DNA from: Saprospiraceae bacterium
GTDB lineage: Bacteria > Bacteroidota > Bacteroidia > Chitinophagales > Saprospiraceae
NCBI GenBank assembly: GCA_028285545.1
Contig: JANQPA010000076.1
Coordinates: forward strand, 1 to 64,000
Length of the DNA: 64,000 bases
Direction: 5' to 3'
A model generated the notes under the pieces. It searched no databases. It worked only from the letters and a program-made list of their open reading frames with translations, and was not told the origin of the DNA. This document shows positions 1 to 10,300 of this stretch, in pieces (positions within the stretch are counted from its first letter, which is position 1; every line of letters starts with the position of its first letter). The position numbers and the translations under genes are program-made.

Positions 1-48
1 GATAGGACAAAGCAAAAAAGTGCATTTAATATATAAACTAATTATTAT

Positions 49-111
49 GTGTAAAAAGTGTGGGTAGCGATCCGCCGCCAACACTTTTTACACAACTCCG
101 GGCTGAAGCCC
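49..111. repeat. Intergenic hairpins downstream of the NamZ-like gene
   Basis: A perfect 13-bp inverted repeat, GTGTAAAAAGTGT at 49-61 and ACACTTTTTACAC at 81-93, encloses a 19-nt GC-richer loop. A second small hairpin, GGGCT-GA-AGCCC, follows at 100-111. The element lies just past the 3' end of the minus-strand gene at 147-1331, so a terminator role is possible, but no strong T tract follows on the minus strand. The rest of 1-146 holds no gene that I can see. Confidence 0.5.
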
Positions 112-146
112 TGACACAGTTTATGTAATACTACCGTTGTTTCGCA

Positions 147-1331
147 TTAACCATAAATAAGAAATGGCCCTACCTTTTCTCCCCAACCAACTGCCGAAGT
201 TAGTTTTGTTAAATCTTCTAAGTACAACCCAGGATCATTCATTAAAAGATAGAACACCTCAGTATCTCCAATCAAATACTCTAAATGTCTTTCACCAGTA
301 GGATTAGCATGAGTAGGATACCTGGCCAGGGAAATTTTTTCAGGAAAAATAATCTTCAACCAGGCTAGAAGAGTTAATCCAGTATGTATAGGGCGGTAAA
401 GTTCTCTGTCCTGAACCATCAGCCGCACTCCATGACATTCTAATCCTGAATAACGATTGGAACCAGGCTTAAAATCAACAGGCTTAAAATCAGTACCCGG
501 TATTTGAAGGTCATTTAAGCTATCTGCCAAGTCCAATGCCTTTATCCATGGTGCACCAAATTGTTGAAACGGGAAGCCTGTACCTCTCCCTTCGTTTAAA
601 TTAAGTCCTTCCATAAAACAAAGAGCTGGATAGGTCAAGAGTGTTTCAGGAAAGTTAATAGCAGGGGAGGGAGGATAAAATGGCAAACCAGAATCTGAAA
701 AATATTGTTTTCGCTTCCATCCTTCAACAGGAATAATGATTAAATCTAAGTCTTTAAATGCCCTTTCATGTTTCCAATATTTTGCAAGCTCGCCAAGGGT
801 CAGGCTATGCCTTATGGGAATATTCCATCGCCCAATAAATGTGCTTAAATTTTTTTCATCCAAAAAGGGCCCTTCAGCTAAATCTAAATTGCCGCTCAAA
901 GGATTTAGACGATCCAAAATCACCAAAGGTTTTTGGGCTTCCTGACAGGCTTCCATTAGATAACTGAGAGTCCAGACGTAGGTGTAAAATCGAAGGCCGA
1001 TATCTGGAAGATCGAATATTACGCCATCGATATTTTGCATCTTTTTAAGACTGGGGCCAAAAGTGGGGCCATATAAACTATATACTACTAAATTAGTTGA
1101 TGCATCATGTTGATTTTCTTGTGCTTCCCCGTCCACGCCTTTTGCTGATAAGCCATGTTCAGGAGAAAAAAGACATTTTATCTTCCATTTATGATCTACT
1201 AAGGCTTTTCGCGAGGGCTTTCCCGATACTAGCCTGGCTGCATCATTGGTGACCAAACCCCAGCTCATTTTTTTTAACGAAGGTTTGGGATGATGGATTA
1301 AGGAATCAATACCATTTAAAATAGAAGACAT
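147..1331 (-). CDS. DUF1343 family protein (NamZ-type exo-N-acetylmuramidase)
   Basis: The 394-residue protein matches the DUF1343 family, whose Bacillus member NamZ releases terminal N-acetylmuramic acid from peptidoglycan fragments. Visible family features are FSPEHG at 55-60, a GVDGEA segment at 65-70, the DLPDIG-RFYTY stretch around 107-119, and the conserved EGLNLNEGRGT region near 240-255. Length is normal for the family. Unlike many Bacteroidota homologues it starts directly with the catalytic region and has no evident signal peptide, so it may act in the cytoplasm on recycled muropeptides; that location is an inference. The DUF2911 gene upstream is on the same strand but about 200 bp away across a hairpin-rich gap, so it is probably a separate unit. 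Confidence 0.85.
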   Translation of the reverse strand: MSSILNGIDSLIHHPKPSLKKMSWGLVTNDAARLVSGKPSRKALVDHKWKIKCLFSPEHGLSAKGVDGEAQENQHDASTNLVVYSLYGPTFGPSLKKMQNIDGVIFDLPDIGLRFYTYVWTLSYLMEACQEAQKPLVILDRLNPLSGNLDLAEGPFLDEKNLSTFIGRWNIPIRHSLTLGELAKYWKHERAFKDLDLIIIPVEGWKRKQYFSDSGLPFYPPSPAINFPETLLTYPALCFMEGLNLNEGRGTGFPFQQFGAPWIKALDLADSLNDLQIPGTDFKPVDFKPGSNRYSGLECHGVRLMVQDRELYRPIHTGLTLLAWLKIIFPEKISLARYPTHANPTGERHLEYLIGDTEVFYLLMNDPGLYLEDLTKLTSAVGWGEKVGPFLIYG

Positions 1332-1362
1332 TTAAGAAGCTGTTTAAATTTTAAGGATTGAT

Positions 1363-1479
1363 CCAAGTTGCTTTGCAACTTGGGGTAATAGGAAAAAAGT
1401 AGAAAGTGGAAGGACAATTACCTTTATTCTTCCTTAATGGCTGATATTTTTAATGATAAGTCAAAACCTTTCTACTTTA
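1363..1479. repeat. Composite intergenic repeat: 9-bp hairpin plus TTTCTAC-type units
   Basis: At 1363-1383 a perfect hairpin has arms CCAAGTTGC and GCAACTTGG and loop TTT. It is followed at about 1399-1413 by GTAGAAAGTGGAAGG and, after a spacer, by the inverse form CCTTTCTACTTT at 1468-1479. Read on the minus strand the order is TTTCTAC-like units followed by a GTTGC-AAA-GCAAC hairpin, the same order as the element at 38861-38901. The element fills the gap between the DUF2911 and NamZ-like genes. Its function is unknown; it could act as a terminator or be a dispersed repeat. Confidence 0.6.
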
Positions 1480-1530
1480 TACCTTTTACATTCTTTAATT
1501 AAATTACGCTCCAACTCGGGGTATTTAACT

Positions 1531-2406
1531 TTAGTTTTGAAGCTCCTTAATTCGTTGAGAATATTCTTTCCACGATTTTATTTCTGCTGCTCTATCTTCC
1601 TCCTTTTCGAAGGATCTTTTTCTGGTCATTTCCAAAGCCTCATTAATTTCCATTTGGGCCTTTCCATAAAGATGTAAGTACTCATAAATTTCAATTTTAA
1701 CCCTACGGGCCCATCCATTTTCAGGATTTAATTTAATAGCTTTCTCCGCTAACTCTATAGCCTCCATTAAATTGGAATGCTGATAAAGATAATAATCTGC
1801 ACCACCAGCATAATGATCAGAATTTTGGCTTTTCCCACTTATTAACTCTTTAGTAATGAATTGTTTTATTTCCTGATCAGTAGTGGTAATCACATCAAAA
1901 CTAACCTGAGTATGATCCCATGAGATGTATATCCTTGCATTATTGGGAATCAGGTCGACGTCAATGGTTAAAGTTTCATAAAACCTTCCCGAATGTTTAG
2001 AGGGCACTAGCAATCGAATCACATCCTTTTCGCTATCATAGTCGTAACTGCCATATAAATTGGTATCCGTATTGAGAATTATGACCCATTCTTCAGGCTT
2101 GGGAATTGAAAATAGGGAATATTGTCCAGCGGGTATTCGCTGTCCGGCGATCTCTACCGCTTTATCAAATTTGATTTTAGTACAATAACCAGCTCCTGTT
2201 CGCCAGACCTTATTCCAGGGGACAAGGTGTCCAAAAATCTTACGCTGTCGTACAGAGGGTCTTTCGTATTCGATTTCGATTAATGTATTGCCAACTATTT
2301 GCGAAATGTTTCCTTTGGGACTTAAAGAGGGATAAGGATATTCCTCTTCCTGGGCCAATAAACTAATTCCTACTAATAATAATCCCCAGGCTAGTAAATA
2401 TTTCAT
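1531..2406 (-). CDS. DUF2911 protein with TPR-like C-terminal region, exported
   Basis: This 291-residue protein begins with a signal peptide (about 1-18, hydrophobic core ending in LLAQ). The DUF2911 domain follows: YERPSVRQRKIFG at 47-59 and WNKVWRTGA at 64-72 are its hallmark segments, followed by a beta-rich region to about residue 175. The C-terminal 100 residues look like TPR helices (an EAIELAEKAIKLNPENGWA stretch). The biochemical function of DUF2911 is not known. A second protein with the same architecture lies at 40026-40898, so the window holds a paralogous pair. The gene is divergent from the hybrid sensor gene at 2706 and shares a 299-bp upstream region with it, in which I could not fix a promoter. 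Confidence 0.8.
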   Translation of the reverse strand: MKYLLAWGLLLVGISLLAQEEEYPYPSLSPKGNISQIVGNTLIEIEYERPSVRQRKIFGHLVPWNKVWRTGAGYCTKIKFDKAVEIAGQRIPAGQYSLFSIPKPEEWVIILNTDTNLYGSYDYDSEKDVIRLLVPSKHSGRFYETLTIDVDLIPNNARIYISWDHTQVSFDVITTTDQEIKQFITKELISGKSQNSDHYAGGADYYLYQHSNLMEAIELAEKAIKLNPENGWARRVKIEIYEYLHLYGKAQMEINEALEMTRKRSFEKEEDRAAEIKSWKEYSQRIKELQN

Positions 2407-2705
2407 ATGGTCTGTTTTGCTTACAAAAAAATCATGGTGCTGAAAAGTTCTGATAATTTCATTGTTTTCCCAATATTAATAGCTTGAATAACATCTCTTT
2501 TGCAACTTTATCCACCTTCATTGATCTTTTTCAGAAAAAATCACCTTGATAATCAACACCAATGGACCCGAAAAAATACCATTTAGTTAGTGTCCGGATT
2601 TTTTTGTTCATAGCTGAAATTCACTTATTCCTTGAGAGATGAAAAACTTTATTTATTTTTATTGCAACAAATTTTGACTCTCAAAACTTCCTTTTTAATC
2701 CCATA

Positions 2706-5700
2706 ATGCTTTTCGATAATAAACAAATCTGGATGAAGGATTTTCCTGTAGTGTTTTCAGTATTAATTGCATTGCTTTTCTTTTTTTGCTTAAGCTGCAA
2801 TAATCAGGAAAGCACTCAAAATGCTAATAATCCTGAGTCTAATGCGGTAGGATATATTCAGCCAACCGACACCGTCAGAATAATCCCCCCCGCCCCTATC
2901 TTTTTCAATGAAGATACCTTCAAAAGAATCATTACCACAGGTCAAAAAATTAAGCATGGCAGGCCTCTAATTACCAAGTCACAATTGGCACCTGACAGAC
3001 AGTTCACTACAGAAGAAATATTTTTCAACCGAAAATCAGCCATTATCAATACACCGGGTAAAGAAGGCATCCCATTACCGAAAATTATTGACATCCCAAA
3101 AAATGGAGCAATAGTTCAATATGGAGACTCCATTTTCGCTCCTCAATCTATGCTGGCAATTAATCCTGAACCAATTACCGGAGCTACTATGGCCATCAAA
3201 GAAAGTCCCGTTTACAATATGAAGTATTTGAATGTGACTCAAGGTTTAAGCTCCTCTTATCTGTATTTTTGTGAAGAAGATTCCAGAGGCCATCTTTGGA
3301 TTGGAACCTATGCAGCGGGTGTGTGTCGGTATGATGGTTCAAATATTATCAATTACACTGAGAAAGAGGGGATTGTTGAAAATACGGTGAAAGCTTTTCT
3401 GGAAGATTCAAATGGGAATCTGTGGTTTGGAACCAATGGGGGTGTCAGCAAATTTGACGGGCGTTTTTTTACCAACTTTACTACCCGAGAAGGCCTGAGT
3501 GGGAATGTGGTCCGTGTCATCCTGGAAGACTCAGAAGGGAATATATGGTTTGGAACCAATAATGGTATTTGTAAATTCAATGGAAGCAGCTTTACTCATT
3601 ACACAGAAGAGCAAGGATTGCCAGGTAATGACATCTGGTCGATGACTATTAATGATAAGGGAGAGATTTGGAGTTTTGCATATGGACAGGGACTATCGCA
3701 TTTTGATGGAGAAAGCTTTTTGATTTATGAGCAAACCAAAGAATTTGATTCAAGTGATATTAACTGTTTACAATTTCATGAAGATGGTACGCTTTGGGTA
3801 GGTGCTGTTAAAGAATTGATTGCTGTTAAAGAAGACTCCATCATAAAACACAGTTCCTACTTCTTTAATAACAATGAAATCTTCTGGGATATCTCTTTTG
3901 ACGACCAGGATAACTTATGGATTACGTCCCTTATTGGCCTTTTCAAATTCGATGGTTCCAGGTTTACCAATATGTCCATTAGTGAAGGACTAATAGATAG
4001 AAACATTAGATCCGTTTATCTGGATAAGGAAGGAAATCTGTGGCTTACTTCGTATGGGGGGGGATTGATGAAACTAAACCCAAACCATTTTGTCAATTAC
4101 TCTGAAAAGATTGGCCTTCCTTCCTCTTCGGTACAAGGTATTCATCAGGATAAAGAAAAAAACTATTGGTTCACTACCGCTGCTGGATTAGTTAAATACA
4201 ATGGATTTGAATTTGCCACCTATACTTCAAAAGAAGGCTTTGTACCTAATCGGGGCATAACAATTACTGAGGATAGCGCACATAATTTATGGATCACTAA
4301 TACTTCTAATACCATTGGCTTAATCAAATATGATGGCAGCCATTTTATTTACTTCGATCAGTATCAAGGTTTACCTGGAGGACCCCAGAAAGTTCTTGAA
4401 GCCAAAGATGGGAACTTGTGGATTGGTTTTATGGGAGATGGTTTGTACAAGTTTGACGGGGAAGCCTTTATCCCATACCAAGGGATAGACAAAATTCTGG
4501 ATGAGGGAGTCTTCCTGATTTTTGAAAGCTCTGAGGGTACCCTGTGGGTCGGTGCATGGGAAGCTCTATTTAGTTTTAATGGTCAGTTCTTTCGTAAATA
4601 CACGATGGAAAATGGTCTCCCAGATAATTTTATTAGTGCCATTGGGGAAGACCACTCAGGAAATATTTGGATTGGGACAGAAAAGGGGCTATGTAAGTTT
4701 TCAAAATCGGATCCTGAATCTGATGATTTCGATATTATTTATCGATATACTAAAGAGGGTGGACTAACCCATGATCTGGTGCATACCATTACTCAAGATC
4801 CTCGAGGGGCTCTTTGGATAGGGAGCGAAAGAGGTATCAATCAATTGTCAGTCACTGATAGTGGTAAAGAGGACCTTTACTTACTGAACACTTACTTAGC
4901 GGAAGACGGCCTAATAGGCACCGATGTTTGGCCTTCGGCAGACTACCTGGATGCCTCTGACAATATGTGGTGGGGTACGAGCAGAGGGATCATCCAGCTT
5001 GACCTAAAGACCTTGAGTCAAGACAAAAAAATGATTAAACCAGCACTTAGCCACATCAAAATAAATCAGGAATTCATTGATTTCTCCCAATTATCGGACC
5101 CCAATTTTACGCCAAAAATTCCTTCTAATAAATACCTAAGGGCTGCTGCGGAAAAAGTTTCTTCTTTTTCTTCTTTACCCAGCACTTTAACCTTACCCTA
5201 CAAATTGAACCACCTTACCTTTCATTTTAATGCTAAAACCTGGACTGCTCGGCATAAAATTAAATATAGTTATCGAATGAAGGGCTTATCCAATAAATGG
5301 AGTCAGATAAGTGCTGAAAATAAAGCGGACTATCAAAATTTACCCCCTGGCAGCTATACATTTCAGTTAAAAGCAATAGGAGCCAATTCAGAATGGTCAG
5401 TGCCTTTGGAATATTCTTTCGTAGTACTTCCTCCCTGGTGGAGAAGCTGGTGGGCCTATTCTTTGTATGTCTTATTAATCGGAGGGGTGATTTTTTCTAT
5501 CTATCGTTTTCAGCTTTATTATCAATTAAAAAAACAAGAAGCCGAAAACCTAAAACAAATAGATGACCTAAAAACCAAATTATATGCCAATATCACGCAT
5601 GAGTTTCGCACCCCGCTAACAATCATATTGGGTATGATAGACCAGGTTGAAAAACATCCGAAAAATTGGTTAAAAGAAGGCGTTCAAATGATCAGAAGTA

Positions 5701-7112
5701 ATGGTAAAAATCTACTCAACCTCGTTAATCAGATGTTGGAGCTCCAAAAGCTAGAATTTGGAAATCTAACAGTGGATATGCAGCAAGGCGATATCATTCC
5801 CTTACTACAGTCAATCTCGAAGCAGTTTGAGGCTTTTGCCTACAGCAGTCAACAACAGTTGGAATTCAATGCTGATGTAGAAAACCTTAATATGGATCAC
5901 GATCCGGAAGTAATACTGCGGATTGTTTCTAATCTCTTGTCTAATGCCATTAAATATAGTCCTGAAAAAGGATTAATTAAGTTTTCGGTTTCCTCAGGAA
6001 CTCATCCTGCAATAACGACTAATCAGTGCTTAATAATGACCATTGAGGATAAAGGGCCAGGAATTCCTCCAAATCAATTGCCTTATATTTTCGACCGCTT
6101 CTACCGGGCTGATTCGCCAACCAAAGGGACAGAAGCCGGAACAGGTATTGGACTATCACTTACGCTGGAACTTGTAAAATTGCTTGATGGGAAAATTGAA
6201 GTAAGCAGTCAGCTTGGCGAAGGTACTACCTTCCAGGTTTTTCTACCTATTACACAGCAGGCTAAACCCTTTCAGGAAGAAGATTCCTCAAAAATCCAAG
6301 CAGCCATTTTTGGAAAAAAAGGAGCGTTTAAAAAGGAATCACCCCCCGCTGATAATCTACCCGTTGCTTTAGTAGTAGAGGACAATATTGACATTGCTAA
6401 ATACCTCCAGATATGCTTGCAAGGGAGTTACCAACTGGAATTTGCTCAAAATGGACAAGAAGGTATTAATAAGGCACTAGAACTAACTCCCGACATTATC
6501 ATCAGTGACGTGATGATGCCAGAAAAAGATGGTTTTGAACTTTGCGATACACTAAAAGAAGATATCAGGACAAGCCATATTCCCATCATTTTGCTCACCG
6601 CCAAATCAGACGTGGCATCTCGAATCGTTGGATTAAAGCGTGGAGCTGATGACTATCTGGCCAAACCCTTTAATGAAGAAGAATTACTGATACGCATGCA
6701 AAACCTCCTGGAAATTCGCCGTAAGCTCCAGGAGAGATACCAAAATGTATATGAGCAGCCACTGCCCAAAGTAAAAACTACTAATCCAAACGTTGAAGAT
6801 GCTTTTATTCTAAAACTAAAAGACATCTTTGAGGAGAAGATGATCGATCCTGAGTTTAATCTGGACGGCCTCAGCAAAGAACTCGGTCTTAGTCGCTCCA
6901 ATCTCTATCGAAAAATCAAGGCCCTAACCGGCCGCTCTCCAGCTGTATATCTTCGTTCCCTACGCCTACAAAGAGCAAGGCAAATGTTATTATCCTCAGA
7001 ACTTTCCGTCAAAGAAGTCGCCTATGACGTAGGCTTTTCCAATCCGTACTATTTTTCCAATAGTTATTCAGATGAATTTGGCGAAAGCCCCAGTAATACT
7101 AGGGATTCGTAG
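2706..7112 (+). CDS. Hybrid two-component sensor/AraC-type regulator with double propeller
   Basis: This single protein (1468 aa) joins a whole phosphorelay. A hydrophobic N-terminus ends in a lipobox-like LSC (Cys31). About 14 repeats of the LWIG...G...FDG type (residues about 195-760) fit two seven-bladed sensor propellers, followed by a Y_Y_Y domain (about 836-905) and a membrane helix (about 911-935). Inside the cell lie a HisKA domain with NITHEFRTPLT (His near 965), a HATPase with N box, DKGPGIP and GTGIGLSL, a receiver with IIISDVMMP (Asp near 1268) and KPF, and an AraC helix-turn-helix at the C-terminus. Proteins of this kind sense a periplasmic ligand, often a glycan, and activate nearby genes. 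The next gene downstream is the giant secreted protein, its likeliest target by position. Confidence 0.93.
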   Translation: MLFDNKQIWMKDFPVVFSVLIALLFFFCLSCNNQESTQNANNPESNAVGYIQPTDTVRIIPPAPIFFNEDTFKRIITTGQKIKHGRPLITKSQLAPDRQFTTEEIFFNRKSAIINTPGKEGIPLPKIIDIPKNGAIVQYGDSIFAPQSMLAINPEPITGATMAIKESPVYNMKYLNVTQGLSSSYLYFCEEDSRGHLWIGTYAAGVCRYDGSNIINYTEKEGIVENTVKAFLEDSNGNLWFGTNGGVSKFDGRFFTNFTTREGLSGNVVRVILEDSEGNIWFGTNNGICKFNGSSFTHYTEEQGLPGNDIWSMTINDKGEIWSFAYGQGLSHFDGESFLIYEQTKEFDSSDINCLQFHEDGTLWVGAVKELIAVKEDSIIKHSSYFFNNNEIFWDISFDDQDNLWITSLIGLFKFDGSRFTNMSISEGLIDRNIRSVYLDKEGNLWLTSYGGGLMKLNPNHFVNYSEKIGLPSSSVQGIHQDKEKNYWFTTAAGLVKYNGFEFATYTSKEGFVPNRGITITEDSAHNLWITNTSNTIGLIKYDGSHFIYFDQYQGLPGGPQKVLEAKDGNLWIGFMGDGLYKFDGEAFIPYQGIDKILDEGVFLIFESSEGTLWVGAWEALFSFNGQFFRKYTMENGLPDNFISAIGEDHSGNIWIGTEKGLCKFSKSDPESDDFDIIYRYTKEGGLTHDLVHTITQDPRGALWIGSERGINQLSVTDSGKEDLYLLNTYLAEDGLIGTDVWPSADYLDASDNMWWGTSRGIIQLDLKTLSQDKKMIKPALSHIKINQEFIDFSQLSDPNFTPKIPSNKYLRAAAEKVSSFSSLPSTLTLPYKLNHLTFHFNAKTWTARHKIKYSYRMKGLSNKWSQISAENKADYQNLPPGSYTFQLKAIGANSEWSVPLEYSFVVLPPWWRSWWAYSLYVLLIGGVIFSIYRFQLYYQLKKQEAENLKQIDDLKTKLYANITHEFRTPLTIILGMIDQVEKHPKNWLKEGVQMIRSNGKNLLNLVNQMLELQKLEFGNLTVDMQQGDIIPLLQSISKQFEAFAYSSQQQLEFNADVENLNMDHDPEVILRIVSNLLSNAIKYSPEKGLIKFSVSSGTHPAITTNQCLIMTIEDKGPGIPPNQLPYIFDRFYRADSPTKGTEAGTGIGLSLTLELVKLLDGKIEVSSQLGEGTTFQVFLPITQQAKPFQEEDSSKIQAAIFGKKGAFKKESPPADNLPVALVVEDNIDIAKYLQICLQGSYQLEFAQNGQEGINKALELTPDIIISDVMMPEKDGFELCDTLKEDIRTSHIPIILLTAKSDVASRIVGLKRGADDYLAKPFNEEELLIRMQNLLEIRRKLQERYQNVYEQPLPKVKTTNPNVEDAFILKLKDIFEEKMIDPEFNLDGLSKELGLSRSNLYRKIKALTGRSPAVYLRSLRLQRARQMLLSSELSVKEVAYDVGFSNPYYFSNSYSDEFGESPSNTRDS

Positions 7113-7327
7113 GCTTTTGACCATATAGTATATGCTTTTGAACAGATATTGTATCCCCTTTTTCGTGGATTAAATCACCTTTGTCACATACAAATCAAAC
7201 ACGAAATGGCCAGGCATACAATACTGTTTTTTGTGTCCATGGCTGACTACTTAACTTCTAATTTTAAGCCATGAAAAAAAGAAACGAACGTCAAATATTT
7301 CCTTCATCTGTACTTAATGTTTTTCCC

Positions 7328-10300
7328 ATGAAAAAAACAAATACTATTCTATTAAAGCGATCTGTATGGATCCTTTCAATGCTATTAATATTAATGGTAC
7401 CATTTATGATGGACCACAATTTGGACAACGAAACCAATGATGAAAATAGAGACAAGTTTATTGCCTCTTATGTCACTTTGGATGATCACAATCCTGATTA
7501 CTGGAAAGCCGATGGTCCTTTTGGCAGTTACATTAGAGAATATGAGATAACTGAATTGCGAGATAAAAATTCCAAACATTTTCCTGATGCAAATGGGAAT
7601 GTGGCGGTCATCAGTGGGGGTGCCATTCATTATCTGGATGAATTTGGTAAATGGCAGGAAATTGACACCCGTTTAAAAGCCTCTCAAGTGAGCGGTTATG
7701 CTTTTGAAAATACTCGCAATGGAATTAGAACCTGGTATCCTGATGAAACAGGAGAAACAATAGAAGTATCCGTTGATAATGAATTCTTATCTATCGGAGG
7801 GAATATGTCCCTGACTTGGGAAGAGGAAGATGGCAAGGTATTAAAGCGACAAACTTCTACTTTTTCCTTTCCTGAAGCAGACGGTAATAAGGTAGTCTAT
7901 CATGCTTTTTTCCCCGGAGTAGATAATGAATTTGAAATAAAACCCGATGTGGTTAAAAATAAACTGATCCTAAAAAGCAGGCCCGAAGCCAAAGGAAAAT
8001 ATCTCATATTGAGCGAGCAAATAGATTTACCTAAAGGTTGGACCGTTAGATTGCTAGAGGGTTTATCCACTGGTAAAGTACTTGAAACTAAAGGGGGATT
8101 TGTGCTTCAGGATGAATTAGGAATGACACGCTTGCATATTCCAGCACCAGAAGTTTACAGCATTGGTGATCAGGTTCTCCCCGGAGATGAACTACCAGCC
8201 AAATGGATATTGGAGCAAAGCGGCCAGGTATTGACCTTAAATATGCAGGTGGAACAAGCTTGGCTACAGGATAAATCAAGAGAGTATCCCGTCGTTTTGG
8301 ACCCCACGGTCCGTCTCTTTGGATCTAAATCTGGTTTTGTTAATGATAGTCCTGCTGCTGGAAACGATCCCAATGACGCACTTACCGGAACTATAAATGG
8401 AGACAATATCAGAGGGTGGATGCAATTTAATACGGGAAGTATCCCTGATGATTCCAGAATTGATCGAGTAAGAGGGTCATTTGAAACAGGATCACTTTTC
8501 GATGGAGGCCTTACAGTTAATGTGAGACAAGTAGCTGGTGTTTATGGTAATTATAATAGAAACCAAGCACTTGCTGTATATCAGGATATAGGAACTGGCC
8601 CTACCTATTTCAGTTTTGCATGTTTTAGAGAGGGTCAATATCCTCAAATTGAGGCATGGTTCAATTTTGGAACTCGGGCGGCCACGGATTTAAAAGGCAG
8701 GCTGAATGAAAACAAGTTTCAAATTGGGTTCGCTTATACCGGTAATGGATCTGCATGTCGAAGAGGGTGTAGCTTTGTAAGTTTTGATAAAAATCGTTCG
8801 TTATTGGAGGTTTTATATTGCGTACCTTTTAATATTAGAACACAACCCACAGATCAAACAGCCTGTAAAGATGGAGATGCGACCTTTACGGTTCGGACTA
8901 GAGGAAATAATCCGACTTCCCGGCAATGGCAATACTCCAATGATAATGGTGCTACCTGGAATAACCTGACAGATGGAGGATCAACACCAGCTATTTCAGG
9001 CGCTACTACCATAAATTTAAGTTTGTCAAATATACCTGAATCCTGGGAAGGGTATTTATTCCGATTTGGAGCAACTAATCCGTGTAGAGAGGGGATTATC
9101 TGGTCTAATGGTGCAAAGCTTGATTTCACACAAGTACCAAGTGTGGTCTCTAGTCCTCCTGAAGAAGTAATTGTTTGTGAGGGAGGTAGTACTTCTTTCA
9201 GTGGCTCTTTATCCGGTGCAACTGGTTTCCTGTGGCAAATATCTACAAATAAAGGCAAAAGTTGGAGCGACCTCAGTGATGATGCTAACTACAGCGGCGT
9301 TAGCACGACAACTTTAACCATTACGAATGCACCTGGTTCCCTTAACAGAAAGCTATTTAGACTTAAGGGCTATAATGATTGTGAAGAAAACTTTACTTTG
9401 GAGGTAGAATTATCTGTTACAGCATTACCCACTGTTTCAACCAATCCTACAGAGGCAACTACGGTAAGAGGACAAGATGCATCATTTTCAGCTAGCTTTG
9501 ATAGAACAACTTCTTTAGAATGGGTGTACACTACCGATAATGGAGTTTCATGGACCGCCTTATCAGATGGAGGCGCAGAACCTATTGTATCAGGCGCAAG
9601 CACCAATACACTCAACTTGAGTAATATTCCTGTAAGTTGGGATGGCAGAGAATTTGCGCTACGTGGGTTTAAAGATAATTGTGGGCCAGTCTATACAGAA
9701 CGAGCGGCCCTTTCTGTTGCCGAATGTGCTAATCCTGAGGCCATCTGCAAAAGCATTTCTGTTCAACTAGATGAAAAGAATAGTGCCTCAATCATTGCTT
9801 CAGATATAGATGGAGGAAGTACCTATGCCTGTGGGTTGAAAAACATGGAAATCAGTCAAAGTACTTTTGATTGTAGTACATTGGGAGCACAAAAAGTCAC
9901 CTTAACGATCACCGATGATTTCGAAGTAACTTCCAGCTGTGAAGCCACTGTAACCGTTGAAGATAAAACCAAGCCTGTTTTGGATGGATTCCTATTGGCT
10001 AGACAAGGCCAATGCGAGGTTACAATTGATCAAGCTCCCACCGCTACTGATAATTGTGCAGGAACTATTATCGGAACTACTAATGATCCCCTTACCTACA
10101 CCGAGCAAGGAACCTACACCATCTCCTGGTCTTTCGATGATGGCAATGGTAATATTCTATTGAGAAAACAACAAATAACTGTAAAGGATGAATCCAAACC
10201 TGTTCCTTTTATCCCCTCTTTGCCTACTTTTACTGGAGAATGTAGTGTAAATGTTAAGGAGATTCCTTTGGCCACGGACAACTGCGCGGGGACTATTACC

